In this document: piece after piece, positions 43,051 to 51,485 of the stretch
Position numbering within the stretch: position 1 is the first letter of the stretch
Layout of the letters: each line of letters begins with the position of its first letter
NCBI RefSeq assembly: GCF_001954135.1
Contig: NZ_MBEQ01000073.1
Coordinates: 31,827-95,826, forward strand
From: Mycobacterium sp. GA-1841
Lineage (GTDB): Bacteria; Actinomycetota; Actinomycetes; Mycobacteriales; Mycobacteriaceae
Length of the DNA stretch: 64,000 nucleotides
Reading direction: 5' to 3'
Translations under genes and position numbers: made by a program
Notes under the pieces: generated by a model
The model's database searches: none
What the model saw: the letters and a program-made list of their open reading frames with translations, nothing else
Told to the model about the DNA's origin: nothing

Positions 43051-44235
43051 TCAGATCATCGCCCGCAGCGGTCCCTGCGGATCGACACCCAACGAACTCA
43101 GGGCCGAGGCGTGATACACCGTCCCGGGCACGTGGATGGCATGTGCCTGCCCGACATGCGCGTCGCGCCAATACCGTTGCAGTGGTTTGTCCATCCGCGC
43201 GGCGTTGCCGCCGCAGCGGGCGAAGATCTCGTCGACCGCGGACACCGCGCGCCACACTGCCCGGATCTGGGTGCGTCGCCCGGCGGCCCGGTCTTCGAAG
43301 CTCACTTCTTTGCCCGAGTCGACGATGTCGTAGATGCGATCGGCGTTGGCCAGCAGCTCCTGACGGGCAGCATTGATGTCGGCGGCGGCCTCGCCGATCG
43401 CATACATCACGTACGGGTCGTCCTTGATCGCCACGCCGCTGGAGTTGACTCGTTCCCGCTGGTAGTCGAGGGCGGCCGCCAGCGCACCCTCGGCGATGCC
43501 GATGGTGGCCGAGCTGATGCCGAGCGGGAACATCGTCGACCACGGCATCAGATACAGCGTCTCGGTCATCCCGGCTTCGCGCTGGGCAGTGCCGTCCATG
43601 ACCTTCATCGCGTCCATCGTCCGGTAGGACGGCACGAAGGCATCCTTGACGATGACGTCCTTGGAGCCGGTTCCGCGCAGCCCCACCACGTCCCACGAGT
43701 CCTGGACGATCTCGTAGTCCTTACGCGGCAGGATCATGTGCAGCATCTGCGGCGGCATCAACGGCTTGCCGTCCGAATCGCCGAGCATCGCGCCCAGGAA
43801 GATCCAGTCGCAGTGATCGGTGCCCGAGCTGAACTGCCAGCGACCGTTGAAGAGGTAACCGCCATCGACGGGCTTGGCCACGCCCTGAGGCGCATACGGC
43901 GACGCGACCCAGGTGTCGACGTCATCGGCCCAGATCTCGGCGGCGACGCGCGGGTCGGCGTAGGCCAATTGGTACGGATGCACGCCGACCACGCCGTTGA
44001 TCCAGCCGGCCGACGGATCGAGGGCCGCGGTGGCCATCACGGTCTCGGCGAACTCGCGGGGATGAACCTCCAAGCCACCGTGGGACTTCGGTTGCAACAG
44101 ACGAATGTTGCCCGCCGCTTTCATGAGCTTGACCGTCTCGTCGGTGAGCTTGCCGATCTTCTCGGCCTCGGGGCCCTGGTTGCGCAGTTGGTCGGCGATC
44201 TCGTGCACCCGGTCGAGTACCCGCTCAGTCATCAT
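43051..44235 (-). CDS. HsaA-like flavin-dependent hydroxylase
   Basis: A 394-residue acyl-CoA-dehydrogenase-fold monooxygenase collinear with HsaA (Rv3570c), which hydroxylates the phenolic 3-HSA to a catechol. Seen are ETVKLMKAAGNIRLLQPKSH (32-51), ALDPSAGWINGVVGVHPYQL, GRWQFSSGTDHCDWIFLGAM, WDVVGLRGTGSKDVIVKDAF and LQRYWRDAHVGQAHAI. AGGA lies 4 nt before the first ATG and 7 nt before the second. HsaA needs the flavin reductase HsaB, which is not in the window. First gene of the hsaA-hsaC-flavoprotein unit. Confidence 0.9.
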   Translation of the reverse strand: MMTERVLDRVHEIADQLRNQGPEAEKIGKLTDETVKLMKAAGNIRLLQPKSHGGLEVHPREFAETVMATAALDPSAGWINGVVGVHPYQLAYADPRVAAEIWADDVDTWVASPYAPQGVAKPVDGGYLFNGRWQFSSGTDHCDWIFLGAMLGDSDGKPLMPPQMLHMILPRKDYEIVQDSWDVVGLRGTGSKDVIVKDAFVPSYRTMDAMKVMDGTAQREAGMTETLYLMPWSTMFPLGISSATIGIAEGALAAALDYQRERVNSSGVAIKDDPYVMYAIGEAAADINAARQELLANADRIYDIVDSGKEVSFEDRAAGRRTQIRAVWRAVSAVDEIFARCGGNAARMDKPLQRYWRDAHVGQAHAIHVPGTVYHASALSSLGVDPQGPLRAMI

Positions 44236-44319
44236 TTGGTCCTATCGTCGAGGGCTGGCATTGATGGTGTACCGCGTCGAACCCCGTCGTGGAGCCGAAT
44301 CCCGGTCAGTGGAAGCAGC

Positions 44320-45375
44320 TCAGAATTCGATGTGCAGCTCGTCGGATACCGGTCTGGCCTGGCAACCAAGGATCACCCCGTCGGCGAGATCCTCGGGTTC
44401 GAGAATGTCGCAGGTGGCCATGTCCACGTCACCGCGCACCACGGTGGCCGCGCACGATCCACACTGGCCCTCCTTGCAGGAGTACGGCACGTCGATGCCG
44501 GCGGCGACGAGCGCGTCGACCAGTGTCGCGTTCCGCGGCCAGCGCAGCCGGTGGGTGGTGCCGTCCAGGTCGAGTTGGAGGTCCGCGGCATCGCCGTCGT
44601 CGGCAACGGCTGAGGCGTTGTCGACGACGAAGGGATCACCCGACAGTGACTGGAAGACCTCGAGATGGATCCGCTCCCGCGGCACCCCGGCCTCGGCGAG
44701 CGTCTCCTTCACCATCGTCATGAAGGGGGCGGGGCCGCACACGAACGACTCGAAGCCGGAGCCGGCGAACACCGTCTGGGTGAAACCGCTCAACTGGGCG
44801 CGAGTGGGCAGGCCCTGGACCGATTCGAGCCAGTGCAGCACGGTCAACCGACCGGCGTAGCGGGCGGCGAGCTCACGTAACTCGGCGGCGAAGATCACCG
44901 AGCGTTCGTCTCGGTTGGCGTAGCACAGCACCACGCGTCCGGTGCCCGCCGTCAGCACCGATTTCAGAATCGACATCACCGGGGTTATGCCGCTGCCTGC
45001 CGCCCACAGCAGGAAATCGGTGTCGAGCGTGGTGGGGGTGAAGACGCCGGACGGCGGCAGCACCTCGATGGTGTCGCCCACGTTGATGTTGTCGCACAAC
45101 CAATTCGACCCGTAGCCGTCGGTCGTGCGTTTCACCGTGACCTTCGGTGCCGGGTCAGTATGCGGCGAGCTCGCCAGTGAGTAGCACCGGGCCACCGATC
45201 CGGTGGTGTCGCTGGGCACCCGCAACGTCAGGAACTGTCCCGGGCGGTAGGCGAACCTCTCACTCTCGGCGTCAGGGATGGCGAATACCAACGAACGCGC
45301 ATCGGGGCTCTCCTCGATGACGTCGGCCACCGTGACGAGCACGCCCCGGCTGGTCTGGATGCTCGCGTCGATCAT
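44320..45375 (-). CDS. KshB-like oxygenase reductase (FAD, 2Fe-2S)
   Basis: A 351-residue reductase with FAD domain (RPGQFLTLRV and RCYSLASSPH, about 50-75), NAD domain (LLWAAGSGITPVMSILKSVL, about 124-143) and C-terminal plant-type ferredoxin domain. The cluster cysteines are in YSCKEGQCGSCAATV and ATCDIL/GCQARP (about 297-342). Same order and length as KshB (Rv3571). It is the expected electron donor for the KshA-like oxygenase at 18762. It is divergent from the second BVMO and separated by 84 nt from the HsaA-like gene. Confidence 0.9.
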   Translation of the reverse strand: MIDASIQTSRGVLVTVADVIEESPDARSLVFAIPDAESERFAYRPGQFLTLRVPSDTTGSVARCYSLASSPHTDPAPKVTVKRTTDGYGSNWLCDNINVGDTIEVLPPSGVFTPTTLDTDFLLWAAGSGITPVMSILKSVLTAGTGRVVLCYANRDERSVIFAAELRELAARYAGRLTVLHWLESVQGLPTRAQLSGFTQTVFAGSGFESFVCGPAPFMTMVKETLAEAGVPRERIHLEVFQSLSGDPFVVDNASAVADDGDAADLQLDLDGTTHRLRWPRNATLVDALVAAGIDVPYSCKEGQCGSCAATVVRGDVDMATCDILEPEDLADGVILGCQARPVSDELHIEF

Positions 45376-45492
45376 GGACCGACATTGTGCTGGCGAAACC
45401 GCGGGCGCCAACCCGCCGGTTCCGGTGGTCGGGACACGGGTCTCGGCGTCCGGTGACCGGGAACAGCGGCGGTCAGTACCGTGCCGGCCGCC

Positions 45493-45498
45493 TAGCGT
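45493..45498 (+). promoter_or_regulatory. Candidate -10 box for the leaderless BVMO gene
   Basis: TAGCGT ends 7 nt before the GTG at 45506, which supports this GTG over the ATG at 45521. The 130-nt divergent gap (45376-45505) otherwise shows only a half-site TGACCGG near 45453. Confidence 0.42.
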
Positions 45499-45505
45499 AG
45501 TCGCG

Positions 45506-47134
45506 GTGAGCACTGGATCGATGAGCGTTCCCGATGTCGCCGTCGTGGATGTTGTAGTGGTGGGCGCCGGATTCGGCGGTCTGTACGCGTTGCACAAGTT
45601 CCGGTCGCAGGGACTGTCGGTGCGAGTATTCGAAGCCGCACCAGATGTGGGTGGCACCTGGTACTACAACCGCTACCCGGGTGCCCGCTGCGACGTCGAG
45701 AGCGTGGACTACTGCTACTCGTTTTCCGATGAGCTCCAACAAGAGTGGACGTGGACCGAGAAGTACGCCACGCAGGCCGAGATCCTGAAGTACATCAACT
45801 GGGTGGCCGACAAGCTCGATCTGCGCCGCGACATCACGTTCGACACCAGGGTGACCCGAGCGGTACTCGACGAGAAGACGCTGCGCTGGACGGTCACCAC
45901 CGATACCGGCGAGACGGTTGACGCGCGGTTCGTGGTGATGGCCACCGGCCCGTTGTCGGCGGCGATGACTCCGGATTTCCCGGGGCTCACCAGCTTCGGC
46001 GGCGAGGTGTACCACACCGCGCACTGGCCGCATGAGGGCGTGGACTTCACCGGTAAGCGGGTCGCGGTGATCGGCACCGGATCCTCGGGTATCCAGTCGA
46101 TTCCGATCATCGCCGAGCAGGCCGAACGGCTCTACGTGTTCCAACGGACTCCGAACTACAGCGTGCCGGCCGGCAACCGGCCGCTGACCGGTGACGAGGT
46201 GGCCGACATCAAGGCGAACTACGCCGAGCGGCGCCGGATGTCGTGGCGCAGCGGCGGCGGTTCCCCGCACGTGGCGCACCCGAAGCTGACCATGGAGGCC
46301 ACCGCCGAGGAACGTCGCGAGGCTTTCGAAAAGCGTTGGGAACTGGGCGGAGTGCTGTTCTCCAAGACCTTCACCGATCAGATGGTCTCCCTAGAAGCCA
46401 ATGAAGAAGCGCGCAAGTTCTACGAGGGCAAGATCCGCGCGATCATCGACGATCCGCAGGTCGCCGAACTGTTGATCCCCAATGACCATCCGATCGGCAC
46501 GAAACGGATCTGCACCGACTCCAACTACTTCCAGACGTTCAACCGGCCCAACGTCACTCTAGTGAGCGTCCGCAAGACCCCGATCGAGTCGATCGACGAA
46601 TCGGGGATCAACACCACCGGTGACCACTACGCCATCGACGCATTGGTGCTGGCCACCGGATTCGATGCGATGACCGGCACGCTGGCCAAGGTCGACATCG
46701 TGGGCCGTGGCGGGGAAAGGCTTGTCGACGACTGGGCGGATGGACCGCGCACCTACCTCGGCCTGGGCACCGACGGCTTCCCCAACCTGTTCCTGGTCTC
46801 CGGACCCGGGGCGCCGGCCGTGCTGGCGAACATGGTGCTGCATGCCGAAGCGCATGTGAACTGGATCGCCGACGCCATCGCCTATCTCGACCAGAATGGT
46901 TATGCCGCAATCGAGCCGACCGCCGACGCGGTCGACGGCTGGATCGCCGAGTGCGCGCAGCGGGCCGACTCGACACTGTTCACCAAGGCCAATTCCTGGT
47001 ACATGGGCGCCAATGTGCCCGGTAAACCCCGAGTGTTCATGCTGTTCATCGGCGGCTTCGGTGTCTACCTGGACATCTGCAACGAGGTGGCGGCATCGGG
47101 ATACAAGGGGTTCGATCTGTGCAAGACGCGGTAG
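45506..47134 (+). CDS. Baeyer-Villiger monooxygenase (CHMO/steroid monooxygenase type)
   Basis: A 542-residue type I BVMO. The FAD motif is VVVVGAGFGGLYALHKFRSQ (about 16-35), with GGTWYYNRYPGARCDVES after it. The BVMO fingerprint FGGEVYHTAHW is near residues 163-173, and the NADPH motif VAVIGTGSSGIQSIP follows. Length matches cyclohexanone and steroid monooxygenases (about 540). It inserts oxygen beside a ketone, possibly the C17 or C20 ketone of a steroid. The stop overlaps the next SDR gene by 16 nt. Confidence 0.9.
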   Translation: MSTGSMSVPDVAVVDVVVVGAGFGGLYALHKFRSQGLSVRVFEAAPDVGGTWYYNRYPGARCDVESVDYCYSFSDELQQEWTWTEKYATQAEILKYINWVADKLDLRRDITFDTRVTRAVLDEKTLRWTVTTDTGETVDARFVVMATGPLSAAMTPDFPGLTSFGGEVYHTAHWPHEGVDFTGKRVAVIGTGSSGIQSIPIIAEQAERLYVFQRTPNYSVPAGNRPLTGDEVADIKANYAERRRMSWRSGGGSPHVAHPKLTMEATAEERREAFEKRWELGGVLFSKTFTDQMVSLEANEEARKFYEGKIRAIIDDPQVAELLIPNDHPIGTKRICTDSNYFQTFNRPNVTLVSVRKTPIESIDESGINTTGDHYAIDALVLATGFDAMTGTLAKVDIVGRGGERLVDDWADGPRTYLGLGTDGFPNLFLVSGPGAPAVLANMVLHAEAHVNWIADAIAYLDQNGYAAIEPTADAVDGWIAECAQRADSTLFTKANSWYMGANVPGKPRVFMLFIGGFGVYLDICNEVAASGYKGFDLCKTR

Positions 47135-47937
47135 GGCCGGGGCTGCTGGACAAGGTCGTCATGGTCACCGGCGCGGCTCGTGGCACCGGACGCGTGCATT
47201 GCGAACGTTTCGCCGACGCCGGGGCCGACGTCATTGCGCTCGACCGCCCCGACGTCGCCGACGACCTACGTGAGACCGCTGAACGGGTACAGCAACGCGG
47301 CAGGCGCTGTGTCACCGGACTGAGCGACGTCAGCCACCTCGCCGCGATGACGTCCGCGGTCGACGCCGGCGTGAGGGCGCTGGGCCGGCTCGATGTCATC
47401 GTCGCCAACGCCGGCATCCACACCCCGGGCGGGCCGGCCTGGACCATCAGCGCCCAGGACTGGCAACGCACCCTGGACGTCAACCTGACCGGGGTCTGGC
47501 ACACCGTCAAGGCCGGGGTGCCCCACCTCGGCCCCGACGGCGGTTCCATCGTGATCATCAGCTCCACCAACGGCTTACGTGGCACGGCGGGTGCCGCGCA
47601 CTACACCGCCAGCAAGCATGCCGTCGTGGGACTGGCCCGCACCCTCGCCAACGAACTTGGGCCACAAGGGATCCGGGTCAACACCGTGCACCCCGGGGCG
47701 GTGGCCACGCCGATGGTGCGCAACCCCGCCACCTACAAACGGCTGCGCCCGGACCTGGACAACCCCACCGAGGCCGACGCCATCGAAGTGCTCACCGCGC
47801 GCAACCTGCTGCCGGTGCCGTGGGTGGAACCCGTCGACGTGGCCAACGCCGCGGTGTTTTTGGCCTCCGATCACGCCCGCTACATCACTGGAACTCAACT
47901 CGTGGTCGACGCCGGACTGACCCAGAAGACGACATGA
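47119..47937 (+). CDS. SDR, possibly of the mycofactocin-coupled type
   Basis: A 272-residue SDR. The cofactor motif is MVTGAARGTGRVHCERFADA (residues 15-34), then ADVIALDRPD. The active site is Tyr-Thr-Ala-Ser-Lys in AAHYTASKHAV. The C-terminal PVPWVEPVDVANAAVFLASD is typical of the mycofactocin-coupled SDR family common in mycobacteria, although the insertion near the cofactor site is short here. Its stop overlaps the start of the deleted SDR pseudogene. It probably oxidises a pathway alcohol. Confidence 0.83.
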   Translation: MQDAVGPGLLDKVVMVTGAARGTGRVHCERFADAGADVIALDRPDVADDLRETAERVQQRGRRCVTGLSDVSHLAAMTSAVDAGVRALGRLDVIVANAGIHTPGGPAWTISAQDWQRTLDVNLTGVWHTVKAGVPHLGPDGGSIVIISSTNGLRGTAGAAHYTASKHAVVGLARTLANELGPQGIRVNTVHPGAVATPMVRNPATYKRLRPDLDNPTEADAIEVLTARNLLPVPWVEPVDVANAAVFLASDHARYITGTQLVVDAGLTQKTT

Positions 47938-48164
47938 CCGGTCGGCTGGCGCACAAGACCGCGCTCATCACGGGTGCGGCCCGCGGGATCGGCCGGGCGC
48001 AGGCCGTGCGTTTCGCCGAGGCCGCGACGCGGATGAACCTGCTCGCCGTGCCCTGGGTGGATCCCGTCGACGTGGCGAACGCCTGCTTGTTTCTGGCCTC
48101 CGATGAAGCCCGCTACATCACGTCCGTCACCCTGCCGGTCGACGCCGGCAGTACCCAACGCTAG
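47934..48164 (+). pseudogene. SDR with large in-frame internal deletion
   Basis: A 76-codon frame that begins as a complete SDR start (LAHKTALITGAARGIGRAQA, residues 5-24). After RFAEAA it jumps directly to the SDR C-terminus (NLLAVPWVDPVDVANACLFL to the end LPVDAGSTQR). About 190-200 residues, including the catalytic Ser/Tyr/Lys, are missing, with the frame preserved. It cannot be an active dehydrogenase. It overlaps the preceding SDR (ATGA) and resembles it in the C-terminal block, so a recombination within a tandem SDR pair is likely. Confidence 0.75.
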
Positions 48165-48172
48165 GAGCAACC

Positions 48173-48967
48173 ATGACCGATCTGGCCAAGTACGGGCCGT
48201 GGGCCGTCATCGCCGGAGGTTCCGAAGGCGTCGGTGCCGAATTCGCCTGCCAGCTCGCCGGGTCAGGATTCAACCTGGTCCTCATCGCGCGCAAACTGGG
48301 GCCGCTGGAAGAGACCGCGCAGCGATGTCGCGCACTCGGTTCCGAGGTGCGAACCGTCTCCGTGGACCTGCTGGATCGGCAGGTGGTGGCCGAGATCGCC
48401 GAAACCACCGCCGATCTCGACGTCGGGCTGCTGATCTACAACGCCGGGGCGAGCACCTGTAACGAGCTGTTCCTGGACGCGGACCTGGGCGAGTTCCAGA
48501 AGGTGACCGATCTCAACGTGACCCGGATGCTGGAGATGGTGCAGCACTACGGCCGGTCGATGGCCGATCGCGGACGCGGCGGCATCATGATCGTCGGCTC
48601 GCTCTCGGGTTACATGGGAGCGTGGCGACACTCCATTTACGCCGGCGCCAAGGCGTTTTCCCGGATGTTCGCCGAAAGTCTGTGGCTGGAACTGCGAGAG
48701 CGCAACGTCGACGTGCTCGAGCTGGTTCTGGGCGTGACCCGGACCCCGGCGATGGAGCGGGTCGGCCTGAACTTCGATGCACCCGGGATTCGCGTCGGCG
48801 AGCCGGCCGAGGTGGCCGCGGAGGGTCTGGCTCACCTCGCCGACGGCCCGGTGTGGGTCGCCGGCGGCAACGCCGACCAGGCCGAGGCCAACAGTGCTGC
48901 CGACCGCGCCCGGGTGGTGTCGGATACGCATCAGGCGATCATGTCGCTCATGCCCGGCGCACACTGA
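48173..48967 (+). CDS. Short-chain dehydrogenase/reductase
   Basis: A 264-residue SDR. The cofactor motif is VIAGGSEGVGAEFACQLAGS (residues 12-31), YNAG replaces NNAG, and the active site is Tyr-Ala-Gly-Ala-Lys in SIYAGAKAFSRM. The pattern resembles 17beta-HSD12/ketoacyl-reductase-like SDRs (LARK after the second strand). AGGAG lies 6 nt before the ATG. Likely a keto/hydroxy-steroid or beta-ketoacyl enzyme of the island. Confidence 0.82.
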   Translation: MTDLAKYGPWAVIAGGSEGVGAEFACQLAGSGFNLVLIARKLGPLEETAQRCRALGSEVRTVSVDLLDRQVVAEIAETTADLDVGLLIYNAGASTCNELFLDADLGEFQKVTDLNVTRMLEMVQHYGRSMADRGRGGIMIVGSLSGYMGAWRHSIYAGAKAFSRMFAESLWLELRERNVDVLELVLGVTRTPAMERVGLNFDAPGIRVGEPAEVAAEGLAHLADGPVWVAGGNADQAEANSAADRARVVSDTHQAIMSLMPGAH

Positions 48968-48998
48968 CGCCCAGGCGACGCGCTATACAGGAGTGACC

Positions 48999-49490
48999 AT
49001 GACGATCGAACAGCAGTTACTCACCCGGCTGCAGCGTCTCGAAGACGAGCTGGCCATCGCGAAACTCCTTGCTTCCTACGGTCCATCGGTGGATGCGGGC
49101 AATGCCGACACCGCAGCTGGGCTGTGGGCGGTCGACGGCACCTACGATGTCGAGGACTGGCAGATGATTGGCCGCAGCGGCGTGCACGACATGGTCAGCT
49201 CGACGGGACATCAGAAGCTGGTCGCCGGTGGATGTTGCCATTTCCTCGGGCCGGCCGTGGTCACCGTCGACGGCGACACCGCGATCGCGGTATGCGAATC
49301 ATTGGTGTTGTTGCGGGATGATGCGGGTTATCGGGTGTGGCGGGCCACCGCCAACCACTTCACGCTGGAACGTGTTGACGGGCAATGGCAGATCACCACC
49401 CGCACCAGCCGGTTGCTCAACGGGGATCCGTACGCACATACGCTGTTGAACCGCGGATTGGCCGGGGAACCTGTGCCCGGACAGATCTAA
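48999..49490 (+). CDS. SnoaL-like NTF2-fold protein
   Basis: A 163-residue SnoaL_4-type protein with RLQRLEDELAIAKLLASYGP (10-29), the acidic GLWAVDGTYDVEDWQMIGRS stretch and ANHFTLERVDGQWQITTRTS. ACAGGAG lies 6 nt before the ATG at 48999. Third protein of this fold in the island. Family members include hydratases and isomerases, but no reaction can be read here. Confidence 0.75.
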   Translation: MTIEQQLLTRLQRLEDELAIAKLLASYGPSVDAGNADTAAGLWAVDGTYDVEDWQMIGRSGVHDMVSSTGHQKLVAGGCCHFLGPAVVTVDGDTAIAVCESLVLLRDDAGYRVWRATANHFTLERVDGQWQITTRTSRLLNGDPYAHTLLNRGLAGEPVPGQI

Positions 49491-49511
49491 CCCCTGACAG
49501 GATTGGTGACT

Positions 49512-50357
49512 ATGGGTACGTATGTGGTGACGGGATCGGCGTCCGGGATGGGCCGTGCGGCGGCGCAGCGACTGCTGGCCGACGGGCACCGGGTCATCGG
49601 TGTCGACCTGCGTGAGGCCGATGTGGTCGCGGATCTCTCGACAGCACACGGCCGTTCGGATGCCGCCGCGTCGGTGCTCGAGTTGGCCGAGGGCCGGCTC
49701 GACGGCGCTGTGTTGGCGGCCGGCGTCGGTCCGTTGCCGGGACGCGACAACGTGAAGCTGATCCTGTCGGTCAACTACTTCGGCGTGGTGGATCTGCTGC
49801 GCGCCTGGCAACCGGCTTTGGCCGCGAGCGGCAACGCGAAAGTGGTCGTCGTCGGAAGCAACTCGACGACCACGATGCCGATGGTGCCGAACGCTGCGGT
49901 GCGGGCACTGTTGCGCGACGATCTGGACCGGGCCACCAAGGTGGTGCGACGGTTCTTCGCTGCCGCACCGTCGCTCGCCTACGGTACGTCCAAGATCGCC
50001 GTCTCCCGCTGGGTCCGGCGCACCGCGGTCACGAAGTCCTGGGCGGGATCGGGTATCCGGCTCAATGCGATCGCCCCCGGGGCCATCCTGACTCCGTTGC
50101 TCGAAAAGCAGCTGGCCACACCCCGCGAAGCGAAGGCCGTCCAATCCTTTCCGGTGCCCGTCGGCGGTTTCGGCAATCCGGAGCATCTCGCCGAGTGGAT
50201 GGTCTTCATGCTCTCCGACGCTGCTGACTTCCTTTGCGGCAGCGTGGTGTTCGTCGACGGTGGATCGGACGCCTACTTCCGCTCCGATGCCTGGCCGCGC
50301 CGGGTGCCGACGCACGGCCTCCCCACGTACCTGCTGCGGTTTCTGAAGCGCCCCTAG
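49512..50357 (+). CDS. 3alpha-hydroxysteroid dehydrogenase/carbonyl reductase-like SDR
   Basis: A 281-residue SDR close in pattern to the Comamonas 3alpha-HSD/carbonyl reductase group. GTYVVTGSASGMGRAAAQRL starts at residue 2, then VADLSTAHGR, LAAGVGPLPG and SVNYFGVVDLLRAW. The active site is Tyr-Gly-Thr-Ser-Lys in SLAYGTSKIAV, followed by AWAGSGIRLN-like and APGAILTPLL. A 3alpha-HSD would fit a bile-acid-like substrate, but this rests on family resemblance. ATG at 49512 is preferred; TTG at 49503 and GTG at 49506 are in frame. Confidence 0.8.
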   Translation: MGTYVVTGSASGMGRAAAQRLLADGHRVIGVDLREADVVADLSTAHGRSDAAASVLELAEGRLDGAVLAAGVGPLPGRDNVKLILSVNYFGVVDLLRAWQPALAASGNAKVVVVGSNSTTTMPMVPNAAVRALLRDDLDRATKVVRRFFAAAPSLAYGTSKIAVSRWVRRTAVTKSWAGSGIRLNAIAPGAILTPLLEKQLATPREAKAVQSFPVPVGGFGNPEHLAEWMVFMLSDAADFLCGSVVFVDGGSDAYFRSDAWPRRVPTHGLPTYLLRFLKRP

Positions 50358-50367
50358 GACATCGGTG

Positions 50368-51216
50368 TCACCGGGTCAGGAACCCGGCGACCACCGACTC
50401 GAAGGCCTCTTTTGCCTCGATCATCGCCCAGTGTCCGCAGTTGGGGAACACGTGTAGCTCCGCATTGGGGATGGTGCGCATCGGGATCAGCGACATGTCC
50501 AACGGGCTGACCCGGTCGTCACGGCCCCAGGTCAACAGCGTCGGCGCGGCAACCTTGTGCATCCGCGCCCACGGCATGGGAAGGTCAGAAGCCGCCATCG
50601 CGGACATCATCGCGGTGAAGGCCGCCTTGCCGTACATCCGGCGTGCCGCGGCCAACGTCTCCGGGTCGGTCGCCAGAGTCCAGCGCTCTTCGATGAGTTC
50701 GTCGGTGACCAGCGACTGGTCGTAGACCATGGAACGCAGCCAGTCGACGAGGCGCTGCCGGGTCGGGTCTTCGGTGAACTCCTGCAGCAGGCGAATGCCC
50801 TCGCTGGGGCCGGGAGAGAAGATCGTCGTGCCGATCCCGCCGATCGTCACGAGCCGGCCGACGCGGTCGGGGGCGGTGATCGCGGTGTTGATGCCGACGC
50901 CGCCACCCATCGAATTACCGACGATGTCCACCCGCTCCACACCGAGGGCATCGAGGAACGGAACCACCGTGCCCTGCGCGGTGACCATCGGATGCCCACC
51001 CCAGTCGTCGGAGACGCCGAAGCCGGGGAACTCCAGGATCAGACACCGGAAGCGGTCGGTGAACGTGGGCAGCACGCCACGGAAATTTCGCCACCCTGTC
51101 ACCCCGGGACCCGATCCGTGCAGGAACAACACGACCGGACCCTCGCCGACGTCGTAATACCGTAAAGCGCCTGCGCTGGTGTTGATCTCGCGTAACTCAG
51201 CTGCAGAATTCGACAC
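50368..51216 (-). CDS. HsaD-like meta-cleavage-product hydrolase
   Basis: A 282-residue alpha/beta hydrolase. LHGSGPGVTGWRNFRGVLPT contains the oxyanion loop typical of C-C hydrolases (HGxGPG). The nucleophile is in VGNSMGGGVG, the Asp in LTWGRDDRVSPLD and the His in FPNCGHWAMIE. It resembles HsaD (Rv3569c), which cleaves the ring-opened steroid product made by HsaC. GTG at 51216 has GAAGGAAG upstream; an ATG at 51243 is also possible. It is encoded away from the hsaA-hsaC genes, divergent from the mce operon. Confidence 0.86.
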   Translation of the reverse strand: MSNSAAELREINTSAGALRYYDVGEGPVVLFLHGSGPGVTGWRNFRGVLPTFTDRFRCLILEFPGFGVSDDWGGHPMVTAQGTVVPFLDALGVERVDIVGNSMGGGVGINTAITAPDRVGRLVTIGGIGTTIFSPGPSEGIRLLQEFTEDPTRQRLVDWLRSMVYDQSLVTDELIEERWTLATDPETLAAARRMYGKAAFTAMMSAMAASDLPMPWARMHKVAAPTLLTWGRDDRVSPLDMSLIPMRTIPNAELHVFPNCGHWAMIEAKEAFESVVAGFLTR

Positions 51217-51281
51217 GGCTCTTCCTTCGTCTCGCGGACTCATCGCTGTCCACCCTCACATGCCGACGCCTCCTCGGCAAT

Positions 51282-51301
51282 GCGATGTTCCGCTGACCGG
51301 T
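51282..51301. promoter_or_regulatory. Candidate shared operator, copy 2
   Basis: Read on the minus strand, this 20-mer matches 19 of 20 bases of the site at 25552-25571 (ACCGGTCAGCGGAACA shared exactly). It lies in the 269-nt divergent gap between the HsaD-like gene and yrbEA, which would let one regulator act on both the importer and the enzymes. Confidence 0.35.
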
Positions 51302-51404
51302 GAGCACCGCAGGCCATCGGCCCGGTGTCGATCTCCCGTTGGGCGGGACACCCCATGGCAGGGCGGGGGACGGACTGCGATGGTTCCCCAGACGTGTGGT
51401 CCGC

Positions 51405-51452
51405 GTCATACCCGGTGTCATACCCAGTGACACACCCACTGCCATACCCAGC
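51405..51452 (+). repeat. Four tandem 12-bp repeats upstream of yrbEA
   Basis: Units are GTCATACCCGGT, GTCATACCCAGT, GACACACCCACT and GCCATACCCAGC. They end 33 nt before the yrbEA ATG (51486). They may be leader sequence or a regulator-binding array. If translated in the yrbEA frame they give VIPG/VIPS/DTPT/AIPS, but there is no sign that translation begins so far upstream. Confidence 0.6.
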
Positions 51453-51485
51453 CCTCGACCGGCCCCGCGCAGAACGGAGAATCCG

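Noticed and set aside
51405..51452. CRISPR array
   Set aside because: Repeats are 12 bp and directly adjacent with no spacers; the 18-bp array at 63586 is likewise spacer-free. No cas genes are present.
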